Source: Ananas comosus
Lineage: Eukaryota; Streptophyta; Magnoliopsida; Poales; Bromeliaceae
NCBI RefSeq assembly: GCF_001540865.1
Contig: NC_033622.1
Span: 3,901,445-3,965,444, forward strand
Length of the DNA: 64,000 nt
Reading direction: 5' to 3'
Below, in pieces: positions 10,269-23,376 of the stretch. Below the pieces are notes generated by a model. The model was not told the origin of the DNA, searched no databases, and saw only the letters and a program-made list of their open reading frames with translations. Numbering within the stretch: the stretch's first letter is position 1; each line of letters opens with the position of its first letter. The position numbers were made by a program, and so were the translations under genes.

Positions 10269-13200
10269 TGTAACACCCTATACTTTTAAACTTCGTTTTT
10301 GACTCCTATTCTTTCGAAACTTGGATCTTTTTGTAAATATTATGAGTATGGGGCCTTGGCGGCATATTGTTTATTTAATCCCTAATCTAATTAAGTTCTT
10401 TTTCCTTTCTTTTCATTCCGGATGAACCCCCTACCCGATCGATCCCTCTTTTTTCCCTCTTCTGTATGACTCCCTCTCTCTCTCCTTCTTCACCGTGCCG
10501 TACGCCTCTGCTGCTCCGCACGTGCGCGCGCGACGCCATCTGATCGTCGCCATCATTCGTAGCCGCCTCATCCGCAATCCTCTTTGGCCGTTATTTTATT
10601 TTTTGGTTCGCTATCGACGGCATCCTACCGTCATCTTCACTATTTTCGAGAAGGTTTTTCTCTTTCCCTCATTTTACCTCTATATCGAATCTTGTGATCA
10701 TCCAACCTCTTTGTTCATTGTTTTATTATTATTTTGACTACTCGCCTCATGATGATTGAAATTTGAAACCATTAAAATTCGATTTTGTTATATCTAATCT
10801 TCGTCGTTTGAACAGTTTAATTTCATAGCTTGTATCCTCTGTATGATCTTTTTGCATAAAACTTCACTTATTATATACACTTATTGGAATGTCCGCTATA
10901 TGTCCGACAAAATGCCTAAGAGAAGGCATGTGTCGTTTTGTTTCTAATTTTTGATCCCATTTGATTGTAAATTGTAAAATTTATTTTATATATGTGATAA
11001 ACCTTCTGTTTGAGCGTTGAAATCTTCATTTATTATTTAAATTTTCGTTCATGTTATATTCTTGGAAGGATTAAATTCTTCAAAAACTCCTTAATCCCTT
11101 TGATCGCTAATTGAGTTTCATCGAATTTAATGTTCTAAATCCCTTTGTGGTCCATCCTGACCTAATTGCATACCTTTATATCCTCCTCGTAAGTTCATCT
11201 TGGTTAGCTTATAGAGAATCACATGTCTCTATTTTAGGTTCCGACGACTGAATTTTCGGCGCATTTTCGACTGGATAATTTTCTATCTTTGAAGCTGTGT
11301 TAAGGTAAGCAACCAGACACCCTGAAGCAGGGGAAAAGTTTAGAAATCAAAAACCTCAAGTTGAAAGTGAAATCTTATCAATCTGAAACTTTCTATTGCA
11401 ACTATATGCTTTGTCACGGCGAGACTTAAACACAGATGCGTAAAAATAATTTATGAATAATGTAAAGCATAAACGGCGCAATAAAACCCCAGATAAAAGA
11501 TTGAATTTAAAATAGAGAACGAGATGGAAAGTTGTACCATCAAAATCCGCAGTCGGAATTAGAAATCGCAAGCGCTGAACGAAAGTCGTCAAATTCTTAA
11601 AGATTACTCCAACGCCCTTTTCTGCCGGAGTACCATCATGCATCGGTCGAAGGCGCGATCTCCAAGAGGTTGATGTTACGGCCGAGGTGAGCGTACAGTC
11701 GAAAGATGAGAACGACGGCTAGGGCAAACGAGGTCTGTCTTTCTCTCTTTTTTTTTTTTTTACGTCTTATTTTTTTTAATGACGTTTTTTTTTTTTGTTT
11801 TTTTTGTTGAAGACGTACGACCTAGAAAATTAGGGAATAAGAACCTTAATGGACCGCATTTTCGCGGGTTTGAAACCCGTTAACAAAACGATCCAATAAG
11901 CTTTCTTTTTTTTTTTGTTTCTTGCTCAAACAACGTCAGAATTTCGCAAACAGATTGTCGATTCGAAGAGAAATAAAAAACGAATAGAATAAGGGACTCA
12001 CTCCCTACGGACTCACTCCGGTCGACGCGAAATCGCGAAGGAAAACATCAGAGAACCTTTCTCGAAAAAGTGGAATTTCATAATAATTAATGTCTGTCTC
12101 ATACAGATGGTCGGGGTCAATTTATAGAATTTTCTACTAACAACTTGAAACAAACTAGATAACCGGTCTTATCTAAAATACCAATATTCAAGCAAATCTA
12201 AAAATCTAAAACATAAAATAATATCTCAATAACTAGAATATCTAAACCTATCCTCATGCAAATCCGGCTCGAACTCAAGTCGCACTCAATGTCTGAATCA
12301 TGGTGCGATATCGTCATCAAGCCAGATATTGGGTCTTCGACGACGGCGACGGGTATAAGTCTGAAATGGGGCCCGGTCCGCATCACACCCGTTAATTTTT
12401 CGTAAGATAATTTAGGAAAATATTCCTATTGTATGAAAATCTTATTTTGTAGATTTTAAAATTAAGGATTAAGCATATTATTAAATATTTCTGTAAATTG
12501 AACTTCAACTGTAATTGACAAGTTCGTTTAGCAAAAAGAATTTTTGAAACCTGATAATTTGTTCTGTAAATTAGTGACTGGATACATTTTGAATTATTAT
12601 GTCTCTTGGTATTCTGCTATGCAATATTGGCCATGTCGACATGTATTTTGTTATAGAAGCGAGGTTCGTCTTTGTATTGCGCCTTCGGGTGCCTGCGCCT
12701 ATTCGCGCCTCTATTTTGTTTGCGCCTACGGATGCTTTTGTTTTGTACATGCAGTTTCGGGTGCCTCTGTTCTGTTTGCACCTTCGGGTGCTTCTGCTTT
12801 GTTTGCACCTTTGGGTGCCTCTGGATCTCGCCAACGGATCATATGATATAGTTAGTTGCCGGAGACTTAATATTTATTTCGTTATTTGCTTAAAGAAAAA
12901 TGCTTTGTAAAGTTATAGTTTCAGTTTGATCTGAATTTTAAGTTTTGATAAATTCTTGTTTTCGAAACCTTGCAAATTAAAAAAACCAGTCGCTTAAATT
13001 AATTTGTGTATTTAATTATTTGTATACTTAATCCGACTAATGTGGTGTATGGTTGCTTACTCAGGTACTGAGACCGATTCGCAGGGCGGGGCTGGGAGCG
13101 AGTGAACGTTAGATGTAGCTAGATTTGATTCTAGCCTCTTTCGTCTTGTTTTTATTGCATTTAGATATAAATTTTGAACTCCGTAGATAATCATTGTTTA

Positions 13201-13491
13201 TCTATTTCTACCTTGTTAATTCATCGTACCCATTTTTTTTGTTATTTAAAGCGCTAGTTAGACTAAATTTTGTTTGCATTGCATTATAAACTTTAGTTCT
13301 GCTTATATGATATTTTTCTTTTGATTCTAGTTGAAATTAAATTGTTAGCCTCATCTTTCGACTATTTGGATTTAATAGAATTTTTTTTTGGATCATCTTT
13401 TGTATATTATTTGTCTGATTCTGTAGCCTTGCATATTTACTAATTTAGTAGATATGCGGCGTCTGTTATGCCTCCGGTTTGGGGCGTGACA
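10269..13491. mobile_element. Solo LTR (probable Ty3/gypsy type), 3.2 kb
   Basis: Begins TGTAACACCC, ends GGGCGTGACA, and is flanked by a perfect 5-bp target duplication GGGAT (10264-10268 and 13492-13496). No gag or pol is found inside. The long LTR with TGTAAC...GTGACA ends is typical of large plant gypsy elements, and loss of the interior by LTR-LTR recombination is the usual origin of such a unit. A second insertion may lie inside (roughly 11320-12390) but I could not fix its edges. Confidence 0.8.
12668..12825 (+). repeat. About 27-bp minisatellite inside the solo LTR
   Basis: Five to six imperfect units of the type TCTGTTTTGTTTGCACC followed by TTCGGGTGCC. The open frames across it on both strands are products of the repeat and are not genes. 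Confidence 0.7.
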
Positions 13492-13732
13492 GGGATACAC
13501 ACTTTTGGTATAACTATACATTACAAATTTAAGTGGTCGAGATCGAGGGAGGAAGGTTCGAGGCTAGGGTTACAGTTCGACTCACTCGACGTTGACGATG
13601 AAAGCAAGGGCGGTGCGTCTACGGGGCTTGAGGTTGGATTGGATGTAGTAGGTGAGTTCGTTGTCGAGGACGCCATATGCCGTTCTCACGGGCTTTTTGA
13701 GCAACGCCTCTTAAAAAATAGAAACTAATGAG

Positions 13733-13918
13733 GGGGAAGTCGAAGCAGCAACATTGCAGAGAAGGAATTAATGAGATGGGAAGCCGAAGAGACATACGTT
13801 ATGAAAAAGAAATTAATAAAACGGGAAGCCGAACAGACAGACGGGAAGCCGAACAGGCAGACGTTACAGGGAAGGAATTAATGAGACGGAAAGCCGAAGA
13901 GACAGACGTTACAGGAAA
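13733..13918 (+). repeat. Short tandem repeat, GGGAAGCCGAAGAGACAGAC units
   Basis: Repeated blocks of GAATTAATGAGACGG plus GAAGCCGAAGAGACAGACGT, four to five partial copies, within the Helitron-like element and right of the solo LTR. Confidence 0.65.
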
Positions 13919-14015
13919 ACAATGATTGGAGAGTAGAAATGTTGGAGTGAAAAGGAGAGGTGAAGGAGGAATTGCCATGTGGCAAAGTCCAAGAGAAATA
14001 ATGTATAGGCATAGA

Positions 14016-14617
14016 TATATATAACTTTAATTGATTAATTTAAACGGTTATGCTGTAACAGGCAATACGAGAAAATATTTTATTTTCTTACTGTAATAAC
14101 ATAATAATTTGCAACAAAACAAGACCAAGAAGAAAAAGAATGTTCTGGAGCTTAAAAATAGAAACTATAATTTTGCTTCGATAACAGCTACTCGCTACAA
14201 TGTGCAGAGTATCTGCACTAGTAATTAATTACATTATGATGCAACTTTAGTTATGCAATTTTTAAATTTTTGACTTCATGCTCCCCTTAGTTTTTTTTAA
14301 AGAACTAATCAATTATAAAAATGACCTGTGATGTATATGTCGTAATCAAGAGTTGAGCTAGGTTACTTTTAAAAGTATTACTACTCACTCCTAATTTTCT
14401 GGTACTTTTATATATAATAGCGTCATCACCTGATTGTAAACCTTAGGAATTCATAAGGCTAAAATGTTAATAGTAAGTACATAGCAAATACTTCTAAAAT
14501 TATTCTAACTTACGTTGCTACTTTCATAATTTGGAATGGTCACATCATCAGTCCCCAATCGTTACCTCTTTTTTTTTTTTTTTTTTTTTTTTACTCCTCC
14601 ATCTTAAAATTTATTTA
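14016..14617. other. AT-rich intergenic with poly-T run
   Basis: No gene. A poly-T tract lies at about 14569-14592. A short perfect palindrome (GTGCAGA, loop GTA, TCTGCAC) is at about 14201-14217. Confidence 0.4.
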
Positions 14618-15331
14618 CTAATGCAGGGCTCGCGTTTTGCGGCAGATAAATAATATTTCGGTGAATGAAGATATATAATTATTAAAATTTTAAGATCGAA
14701 AAGTTATAACTAAGAGAAAAAAATTTATAAAATAGCCTCATGTACATTATAAAAAATAATATTTTTATTAATATTTTCTTAACTTTTAGAATTTGAAGAG
14801 TTAAATTATTGTAAAAACTTTATTTAAAAGTTCAATCAAATTAAATTTTTGGTAGATATACTAAATAACTTTTTTAACCTGGGAGGTTAAAATTGGAGGA
14901 TTTATTTTAAATTGATGAAAATAAGAAGATGTCTTTATTTTGTTAAAATTAATTAGAGAAAGAAAAAATAATACATGCATCTGATATATATATAAACATC
15001 CCGTACACCGTAATTTATATTGAATGACAGTTGATTCAATATCAAAATTTAATTAAATATATATGATCCACAAAATCTAATAATTCAACTTGTATTTAAT
15101 AAATTGGATTTTAAAAATCTCTATTAAAGGGCTTTAGGTATGTGATGCCTGTACAATTATAAACCAAGTGTAGAGAATGCTTAATAACATGCAATAATAA
15201 TTCCAAGAAAGAAAGAGAATAAGTCTTTATTTGCGCCGGCGTATACTAACATTCTGTGTATCATATTTAATAGTTAGTATTGTAAAATAAAATACAATAT
15301 AATATTTAAATAATTTAGTGTATAACATAGA
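14618..15331 (-). mobile_element. Small Helitron-like element, degraded
   Basis: The left edge reads ACTAATGCAGGGCTCGCG followed by TTTTGCGGCAG, which resembles the hairpin-CTAG end of the 9958 element (there ACTAGTGTAGGAACCCGCG) with the CTAG changed. The right edge on the minus strand would begin TCTATGTTATACACTAAAT after A, as for a Helitron 5' end. No coding capacity. Confidence 0.35.
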
Positions 15332-15477
15332 TTTGTCTTTAATGTGTATTTTTGAATCAATTTACCGTGTATTCAAATTTTTATTGGGATATTTTGGCAA
15401 GTTGATGATTAGTTGATTGCCTAATTGGCAAGATAGCCAGTCAGTTTTTTCAGATGCGACCCAAATGTATTGGGGAT

Positions 15478-15485
15478 TTATAAAT
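15478..15485 (+). promoter_or_regulatory. Candidate TATA box of F-box copy B
   Basis: TTATAAAT about 110 bp upstream of the ATG at 15596 suits a core promoter with a pyrimidine-rich 5' leader. It is placed by motif and distance only. Confidence 0.4.
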
Positions 15486-15595
15486 TCTACAGATAGAGAT
15501 TTTAAATCTCCATTCGTTCCCTCCCCCCCATTTGCCTCCTCCCCACTCAAGAACTTGTTCTCCCGTCGTCCACCTCACGCACGACGTCCCTCCCG

Positions 15596-18500
15596 ATGGA
15601 CCGCATCAGCGCGCTCGATGACAAGGTCCTCGGCCGCATCGTCTCCCTCCTCCCCCTGAAGGAAATGCTCCGCACCTCCGTCCTCTCCCGCCGCTGGCGC
15701 CGCGTCTGGACCGCCGCCCGCGCCTTCGACTTCACCGGAGCTGAAGTCGATTGCTTCGATGTGGACGTCTACATCTCCAGAATCGACAGCTACCTGGACC
15801 AGCTGTCTGCCTCGTCCTCCTGCACGGACATACACTTTATCTTCTTCCCCGGCATCCAAGACCCTCAAGCCGCCGACCGCTGGATCCGCTTCGCCACCGA
15901 CCACAACGTCGCCACCCTCGTATTTGACCTCCGGATCGGCCGCCCCGTCCGCCTCTCCTTCTCCAGCTTTCAGTTATGCCGCAGCCTCACCACCCTCGAA
16001 ATCTGCGGCTACATCATGCCCCGGCTCGCCGCGTACCCCTTGGGCCCTGCCTTCCCCTCTCTCCGCTCCCTCTCCCTCTACGACGTCACCATCGCCGATC
16101 CGCGGACGTTTTTCGCACAGTGCCCGGTGATCGAGCGCCTCACCGTGGAGTTCCCCGACGATGACCGCGATCATCTCCTCCCCGCCTCGGCCCTCCGCTC
16201 CTGCCCCCTCCTCTCCACCATCAGCCTCACCGACTGCACCGTCCCCCGCGAACCCCCCTCCGCCGGCCCTCCCGCCTTCCCCTCCCTCCGCGCCGCCAGA
16301 CTCGAAAACGTCCGCGTCGCCGCTCCCCAGTCACTGCTCGACTCGTGCCCCGTCATCGCGGAGCTCACCATCCAGAGCCCTCCGGAAGGTTTCGCCTTCC
16401 GCCTCGACCGCCGCCACACCGTCTCCACCCTCCGGATCATCGGTCGGAACTTCCCCCGCCTCTCCCTCCCCTCCCTCTCCCCCTCCCTCCGCACGCTCGC
16501 CCTCTGCGATCTCAAAATCACCAACCCGCCGGCGCTCATCCAGGCATTCCAGGGGCTCGAGGTCCTCCTCCTCAAAAGAGTCCGGATCGAGCCCGGAGCC
16601 GATTCGGGAATCCAGGTTCGGGCGCCGAGGATGAGGCACCTCATGGTGCAGGATTCCAAGGGCCTCGGCCTCGTCGCTGTCACCGACACTCCCCAGCTCT
16701 GCCGCCTCTTCTGCTGGGGCGACATCCGCCATCTGAGAGTGTTCAGATGCGCCGTCCCGAAGCTGGAGGAGGCCTTTCTGCATTGCATGGTCAAGAATCC
16801 TTATGGCGGAAAATACTACCTGTGGAAGAACTTGATGCAGCCGCTCTCCCACGTTAGGCTGTTGTCTGCCAACTGGTGGTTCATTTGTGAGGTATGGTTT
16901 CGACAATTTATAGCAATCCTTCTGTTTATTGTTGGCCGAAATTCTCTTTCCAAGAATTACTCCATTGGTTGCCCTTCTTTTGCTTGAGATCTTGTTGTTG
17001 TCCTCTTGGTTTTAGTCTGCCGTATTTTGCGTAGAGATGCTGCAAATACATGTACCTTGTTGCAAAAGATGACCACGCGGAACTTTTGCTGTTTGTAGAT
17101 TGTAATATTATAATATTATAATTTCTCCTGCTGAAGTCATTCTTTTCACCTGTGTATAACACTCTAGAAATGAAATCGAGCGACTCGGGTGGAAAGCATG
17201 TAACAAGCTTCTCGGAAAGTGGTGAAAATATCCTAGATCCTAAACTCGGTGACATTTTAAGATTCTGTGGGTTGGGGGGCTTTGGTGGTTCTAAATAAAA
17301 CACAAAGAATCAGTGGAGCCCCCTTACACCCTCCTGTCCTGAGTTGTTCTTAAACAGTCTAGTCGAACTAAAGGGATAGAGTTTTAATTTAAATAACCTT
17401 TACAGTCTCTGAATCTTTTCTTGCCACATTAAAGTTGAACCCCATTGTTGGTCAATTAACTATCTGGACAAAGATGTGACATCAACATCCTTGATATAGA
17501 TCCAGGGCTTTAAAACCCGCTGATTTCTTTGCCGTTCTTGAACAATCCCTTCAGATGATATGTGGATAACAGGGCCCTGGTAGTTGTAATTACTCTTTCA
17601 TTCTTTGCTAGTTTCTATTGCCAATAGCTATGTCCAGATATTTGGCTGGCTATATTAGTTGTTAATTATTATCTAGTAATGCCAACTCAGTCATGATCGG
17701 ATAATCTTACTACGTAGTTGAAGTTGTAGCATTGCTAATGCTACCATAAGTTTCCATTATTTGCTTAAATGTCATTGATGTTTATCTAGTATTCCTCCGA
17801 AGGTCCCTATAAATGCTGTTAATGATTTTCACTTATGTTTCAACAAGTACGTTGTTCAACTTTTAGATTACGATCCAATTCACTTACCCCAGGAGAATGG
17901 TGACTCATTAGTAGCCATTATGGAGGAAATCTTTTCGGTTATTCCTAAAGTATCGACCTTTGCTATTTTTCACAAGCTTGATTGGTTTTATTGTACTTCT
18001 TTTTCACCTAATATAGCACCACATATGCAACACCTGAATCCCTCATGCATTCTTTTTGTTTTTTTAACGCAAAATGTTGAATCATTTGCATTTCACTGGG
18101 GATTTATTCACATTGTTTCTGCTTCTTATTATTGTATAGCTTCTACATTGGAATGCACAAGCTTAGTCGAGATTTTATGACGAAGTTTTAGTTCTGTACC
18201 AGTATATTGTTTTACATGAATATTCACACAGAGACATTGAACATAGGTGCTTCTTGCTCCAATTTGTCGTGTTGTGAAGATGGTTAGAGTAAGGTAGCTG
18301 TGTAGTATTAGTTGATAGCACTTAGCAGAGAATGTGATGCACCAGCAAAGAATAGTGGCGTTGTTGGGGTTGAAGGTGTGATCAGGAATGATTTTTTTTT
18401 TTTTTTAAAGAAAAGCATGTTTAAGGTTCTGCTATGCCAGAGAGAGATTTTACAAGAAGAGCAAAATCAGCATTCTATTAAGAGGCAGCATTTCGTGCCT

Positions 18501-19741
18501 TGACGTGCATCATGGATATTTTCATATCTACTCCAAACAGGTTATGCTGTGCCAGATTACACAAGCTTGGTGAGTAGCTGAACCAAACAGAACCTGAAAA
18601 TAGGGTGTGATGAGACTAAATTTGGGAGAAAGTCCAAGCTGAGATGAAGCTGAAAATGCATTAGGATAATAGCATTGGAGAGCGGAGCCAATACTGCTGG
18701 GCCTTGTTAGCAGAGCTAACTACTAAATATAGACTCCAGTGTGAATGACAGGATATTGAACTAATACAAGGAGCACCTGGATTTTGAACGAAAAGGACAC
18801 AATTAAGCTACAGATGTGACTTTCAATTCTTCCTTCTACCTCCGATTATTGTCGTTGTCGTTCTTTTCTGCATGAATGGCAGAAAGATTTTCATGGTGCA
18901 AGTGCTAACTTTACGTGCTACAAAATGTGGCACTACTTTGTTGTTAATTCCAAATGACTGCATAGATATATTTCTGACACTACGCATAAAAGCAATTTGC
19001 TATATATGTTCTTTCGCCTTATTATGATGCTTTCTCCTGAAAGTTTATGCAAGGGTGTCCTGTTGGGAGTGAGAAGCTGATATTTGACAAACTCAAAGAG
19101 TTCCATTGGTGGCCTGTGTTCAAGAAATATGCAGTAGACCCATTTGGGCAGTGGTACACCAAAAGGCTATCGCCCATCGTTGTTTTGTCACTTCTTCATT
19201 TCCTTGAGTGTTGCCCGAACGTACAGCACCTATGCGTTCTTGTATGCTCTTCAATTGCCTCCGCATCATGTTGCTTCTCGCGTTTGGTTTCTTTAATATA
19301 ACTTTCCGCCTTTCAAATGTTCAGAGCACGTATGCTATACCGGAGAGCCCACCTCCAGTAGTCCCCTCAGCAGAAGAAAATGTAGATGAATTTTTTATCA
19401 AGATGGAGAATGATTTTGATTTAAACCAAATCGAAGGTTTGCGGATCGTGCAAAGAGTATCGGATATTGGCCAAAGCTCACTGCCTCAACTAAAGAAATT
19501 CACGGTGTATCAATTCTCCGGAGGGCCGGGAGATATGTGCCTGCTGCAGTTTGTGGGGTTGAGGTGTCGTGATCTACAGCACATACGTCTGCATTGTGTG
19601 AAAGGTTCAAGAGGGGCGACGCCCAGTATACAGAGCTCTGTCCGCCGTTACTTCTCTACATGCTCTCCGCATGCCATCCTTCAGTTCTCGGAATGTTCTT
19701 CTGTTAAAACATGCCCAAGGCATGCAGAGTTACTTATGTGA
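15596..19741 (+). CDS. F-box/LRR/FBD protein, copy B (spliced)
   Basis: Likely exons: 15596-16891 (432 codons), 17893-17949 (57 bp, inferred), 19044-19241 and 19325-19741, all phase 0, giving about 655 residues. The start is the first ATG (MDRISALDDKVLGRIVSLLP), matching copy C. Residues about 1-45 are an F-box (ISALDDKVLGRIVSLLPL ... SRRWRRVW). About 60-430 are degenerate leucine-rich repeats (FPSLRSLSLYDVTIADP, then QCPVIERLTV). The last exon carries an FBD-like region (SLPQLKKFTVYQFSGGPG). The family binds SKP1 through the F-box and recruits targets for ubiquitination; the target is unknown. Exon 1 is very GC-rich, as is common for monocot 5' exons. Donors are GAG/GTATGG and GTATGC, and the last acceptor is TTCAG. 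A paralogue or recent pseudogene cannot be excluded, but no coding lesion is visible. Confidence 0.85.
17893..17949 (+). other. Candidate 57-bp exon in intron 1 of copy B
   Basis: After acceptor TTACCCCAG the frame reads ENGDSLVAIMEEIFSVIPK and meets a donor GTATCG. It is exactly 19 codons, phase 0 on both sides, and joins to FMQGCPVGSEKL of the next exon. Copy C has the same exon at 37417-37473. Length differences between B and C fall just outside it on both sides (2 bp upstream, 1 bp downstream). Confidence 0.55.
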
Positions 19742-20457
19742 GGGTTTTATGATTGAACCATTGTGGTTCATTTTAGCTGCTGCTGTGACACTGAGATGGG
19801 GCGCTTCTGTCACTTTCTTTCAACTTGATATCTCGAATGTATAAAACACATGTACTGTCTGTTTCAGAAACTTGGAAGGAGTGGGAGCAATAACTCAGCA
19901 AATTGAACTGCTGATTTCATACGAAAGAAAACTGTACATTTCATCTTGTTCTTTGACCTCTTTAAGGTCACTTAATCTTTTGACAAATCAAAGCAAAAAC
20001 CACGGTCTAAATTCGGCATAATCTCATCTCACAAAGCCTATAAAGATAATATGGCATGTCACTGCATTTTTTATACACAATTGGTTTGAGATAATTCATC
20101 CATAATTTTGCATATATATCGATTGAAATCTAGGTGCCTCATGTGACATACCTTTCAACCAATTAATTAGCAGATAATGCATCCACAATCTCTTTTCTCC
20201 ACCTTTTGTTCATCTTCAATCTGACCATGGTCACCATATTCTCTGATTTCTAGTGAAATTTGTAAGTAGCTTATGATTTTTTAGCTGCCAGGAACACTTT
20301 TTTAATTATTCAATAAAGTATGAATACTAACAAAAGAAATTATTGAAAGCTATGAGTTACCTATTAATCAATTAGGTACTTCAATTTTTCTTCGATTAGT
20401 CCTTGCAAAATGAATTGTTCTCATGTTTTTAACATTTGTTACCGTGGAATGATAGAA
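19742..20457 (+). other. 3' flank of copy B
   Basis: Similar to the flanks of A and C, including the TTTTCTCCACCTTTTG block in single copy. It ends where the copia LTR starts at about 20458. No gene. Confidence 0.6.
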
Positions 20458-20908
20458 GTATTAGGATTTTCATAAATGTGGCCCAATTAATCATATTCAG
20501 ATTTAGATTTACCGCTGATAGAGTTTAATCCTTATAGATATAGAATTTCTTGATATGTTATATCCTATCTCTTTTCCATCAATTTAAAATAAATATAAAC
20601 ATAATTAGACTCGATCTGAACTCTATATAAAGGGATATTGGTCATGTCACCTTCTCACGTGCATTTTGGTGAAGAATTATTATCTATGTTCCACGCCATA
20701 CGGGAGAGTGCATGAGAGAGAAGGAGAAACTAAATTATTTGAGTTCGGTTACTGATGTTTAGATTATAGCCAAACTTTTCGCTTCCACAGATTGATCAAG
20801 AATTTCTTCTCTATAGCGCTCTTTGAGTTATTTTATTTTGTTTATGATCTTGAATTTTAGTCTGTATTTAATTTTATTATTATTTTACATACGGATATAA
20901 ATCCATCA
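20458..20908 (+). repeat. Copia-type 5' LTR (degenerate) with primer-binding site
   Basis: About 450 bp, starting near TATTAGGATTTTCATAAAT and ending ATCCATCA. It is followed by ATTAGTATTAGAGAC, a decayed match to the initiator tRNA-Met binding site TGGTATCAGAGC. A promoter-like TATATAA (about 20623) lies inside. It belongs with the gag relic at 24632. No 3' LTR is found in the window. Confidence 0.65.
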
Positions 20909-21974
20909 ATTAGTATTAGAGACAAGAAGGATAAATTATATATTATATGCTTTATCTAATTGGATTGAATTTTGATAATTATTTATTTTCTTAAAAAAAG
21001 TTATTTTTTCTGGAAACATTGCACAAGTAAAAAGCTTTGGTAATAGCAGCGTTGTTTTGTTGTGGATCATGTATTGGGAGATTCATGTGTGTTTCGAGCG
21101 CACAGCGAATTCGGGCATGTTGCAGTCCGAAAGCTAATTAATTAGCGTTGCGTTTCGGGCGCGCGTAGGATTCGTGCAAGTCTGGAAACCAATTAATTAG
21201 TGTCGACGATTCGGAGAAGGTTGTAGTCTCGAAAGCTAATTAGTTCGTGCTCTCAATTCTATGTTGAAATTCACTTTTCAATTTAATTTTTAATTCCTGG
21301 AGACCCAACCTGGTAGCTCATATTGAGTTATTATAATTGTGCCGAATCCATAAAGATCTGTCTATGTCCTTTACATGTTGAATCCAGTTTAATCCGGTTT
21401 GCTGGCAATGTAGTATGACAATTATAATTGTTAATTATTCTTTTAATTTTTTTAATCATCTAAATTCAATCCATGAAGAGCCATTATGCTTAATGATGAA
21501 GTGTTGTGAACATAGAGAATCCGTTCATATAAGAATTTAATCTTGCATATAAATTAATTTATGTTTGTGGTCAAATAAGAATATATAAAGTTTGAATTGC
21601 AATTGCGATATTATGCTTTAAATTATTGAATCTATACTCTTATTTTGACCGGACATAATATGAAAATTAAATGATCATAATTATTTTTTAGATTATTTAA
21701 TGTTTGGCGCTAAGTTGAATTAATTTGTTATCTCGATTGGTTAGGTGAAAGTCAAAGCGGCCTTAACTAAAAGAAATAATAACTTAATTTACTTTAAAGA
21801 AGCGTTTCTTGATAATTTTTATGTTAATCGTACGACACTGAGTTAGATTAATTTATTATTTTAATTGTTTGGATGCAAGCCAAAGCGGCTCTAATAAGAA
21901 GAAAAAGGTGAATTAATCACTTTAAAGAAGCGCATGCAAAAAAAATTTGTATCATGATATTATATTTAGTCTGT
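20909..21974 (+). mobile_element. Copia internal leader (LTR to gag), non-coding
   Basis: Sequence between the primer-binding site and the LINE insertion, containing GGTGAAAGTCAAAGCGGCC and GCAAGCCAAAGCGGCT, leader motifs I associate with copia elements. The right part (21559 on) is repeated at 61559. Confidence 0.5.
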
Positions 21975-22219
21975 TCCCAAACAAGATCTGGACGTGAAGG
22001 TAAAGGTGGATGGTGTAGGATGATAATTTTTTTGTAGCTCGTTTGGAGAAATGTGATTGGCGTTTTTCACATGAAAAGGTCCTTCCTATTCAGTATCTTA
22101 GAATGGTGGGGATTCGTTAAGAAATGGTGTGGCTGGATCCGACTTTATGTTTGTTACGCCAAGATAGCAGTTTTGGTTAATGGTGACACGACCAGGTAGA
22201 TCAAGACTAAGAGAGGAGT

Positions 22220-22600
22220 AAGGCAGGGAGATCCTCTTTCTCCTTACCTCTTCCTTGTGGTGGCCAAATGTCTAGCTAGGATGACGGAGAAGGCAATCAG
22301 AAATAACCTTCTTAAAGGCCTTGGGCCTTTCGTCGTGAGCAAATTTACCCTCATTCAATTTGCGGATGATACTTTTTTCTTCTGCGAGACTAAAAAAAGA
22401 TACATGAGAAACCTTAAGTTTCTGTAGCTCCTTTTTGAATGGGCCTCCAATCTCAAGGTCAACAAGGAGAAGACGGAACTTTATTATGCTCGGTTGATAT
22501 ATAAAAAAGCAATGAGACTTGCGAACATTCTAGTGTGTAGAGTCAAGAGCCTTCCAACCAAATACCTAGGCGTACCTCTCTCCAACAGCTCCTTGTAAAA
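22220..22600 (+). pseudogene. LINE reverse transcriptase fragment
   Basis: Encodes VVAKCLARMTEKAIRNN, then FADDTFFFCETKKRYMR, then a stop (TAG in place of the TGG found in the second copy at the matching site), then LLFEWASNLKVNKEKTELYY. The FADD aspartates of the RT active site are present, but the frame is closed. Confidence 0.75.
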
Positions 22601-23376
22601 GGAGGACTGGAGAGGAGTAATTGAGAGAGTGCATAGAAAAGTTGATGGTTGACAGGCCATGCTCCTATCTAAAGGCGGCAGACTAACTTCTATGAATGCC
22701 GTTTTAACTAACCTACGTATTCATTTCTTATCTATATTCAAGGTGCCCTAATGGGTGATACAGTGCATTGAGTCTCTTCGAAGGGATTTCTTCTGGAACA
22801 GACGAACAAATCCTATCGGTAGGGGTGCCTAATAGGATGAAAAATGTCTACAGGAGCAAGAAAGAATGAGGGCTTGGTATTTTGGACCTACAAACAATGA
22901 ACCAAGCTCTTCTTACCAAATGGTAGTGGAAGTTCCTTATAGCACCGGAGCTTCAATGGAACAAAACCGTTTAGAGCTTTATACTACAAAAGAAGGAGAC
23001 CACTTAATGAGGGAAGGTCTTTTAAACATTATTCACTTTGATGGAAGGGATCGTATGTCACAGTGATATCTTCAAATGGAGAGTGTCTTACAAGCTAGGG
23101 GGCAAAAGAACTATTGTTTTTTGATATTACAGATTGTGCGGCGAAGTAGCACTGTAGTCATTATTCCCTGACGTGTATGAAAGAGTAGTGCAGAAAAATT
23201 TGAAAATTAGCCAGTGCTTGATGAACAATGGATGGAGCTGAAGAAAGATACTAAGAGGCAACATAGTTAGAAGCAGCGACAACTTAAGTATGTTAGCCCT
23301 TAGGGAAAGGGTTTCTAGCTTCAAATTAGAACAGAGACCAGATAATGTGATTTGGCAATAAAGCACTGATGGAAGA

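Larger units (their letters stand above)
9958..14015 (-). mobile_element. Helitron-like element (non-autonomous) interrupted by a solo LTR
   Basis: Read on the minus strand the right end begins TCTATGCCTATACATTATT after an A. The left end finishes with a GC hairpin (CCGC, loop CGCATCGC, GCGG), an 8-nt spacer and CTAG before T. Helitrons start with TC, end with a short hairpin then CTRR, and insert between A and T without target duplication; here A 9957 and T 14016 flank the element. No Rep/helicase gene is present. About 3.2 kb of the span is a later solo LTR. The 5' boundary is less certain than the hairpin end. Confidence 0.5.

Noticed and set aside
12544..12910. Overlapping frames on both strands in the solo LTR
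   Set aside because: They track the 27-bp minisatellite and have no domain.
14201..14219. GTGCAGA-GTA-TCTGCAC palindrome followed by CTAGT as a Helitron 3' end
   Set aside because: The hairpin overlaps the CTAG, with no spacer of about 8-12 nt, and I found no matching TC start in that orientation.
15547..16906. Several long frames on both strands over F-box exon 1, and the same at 35400-36152
   Set aside because: Very high GC leaves few stops in any frame; only the + frame from 15596 (and 35062) carries F-box and LRR motifs.
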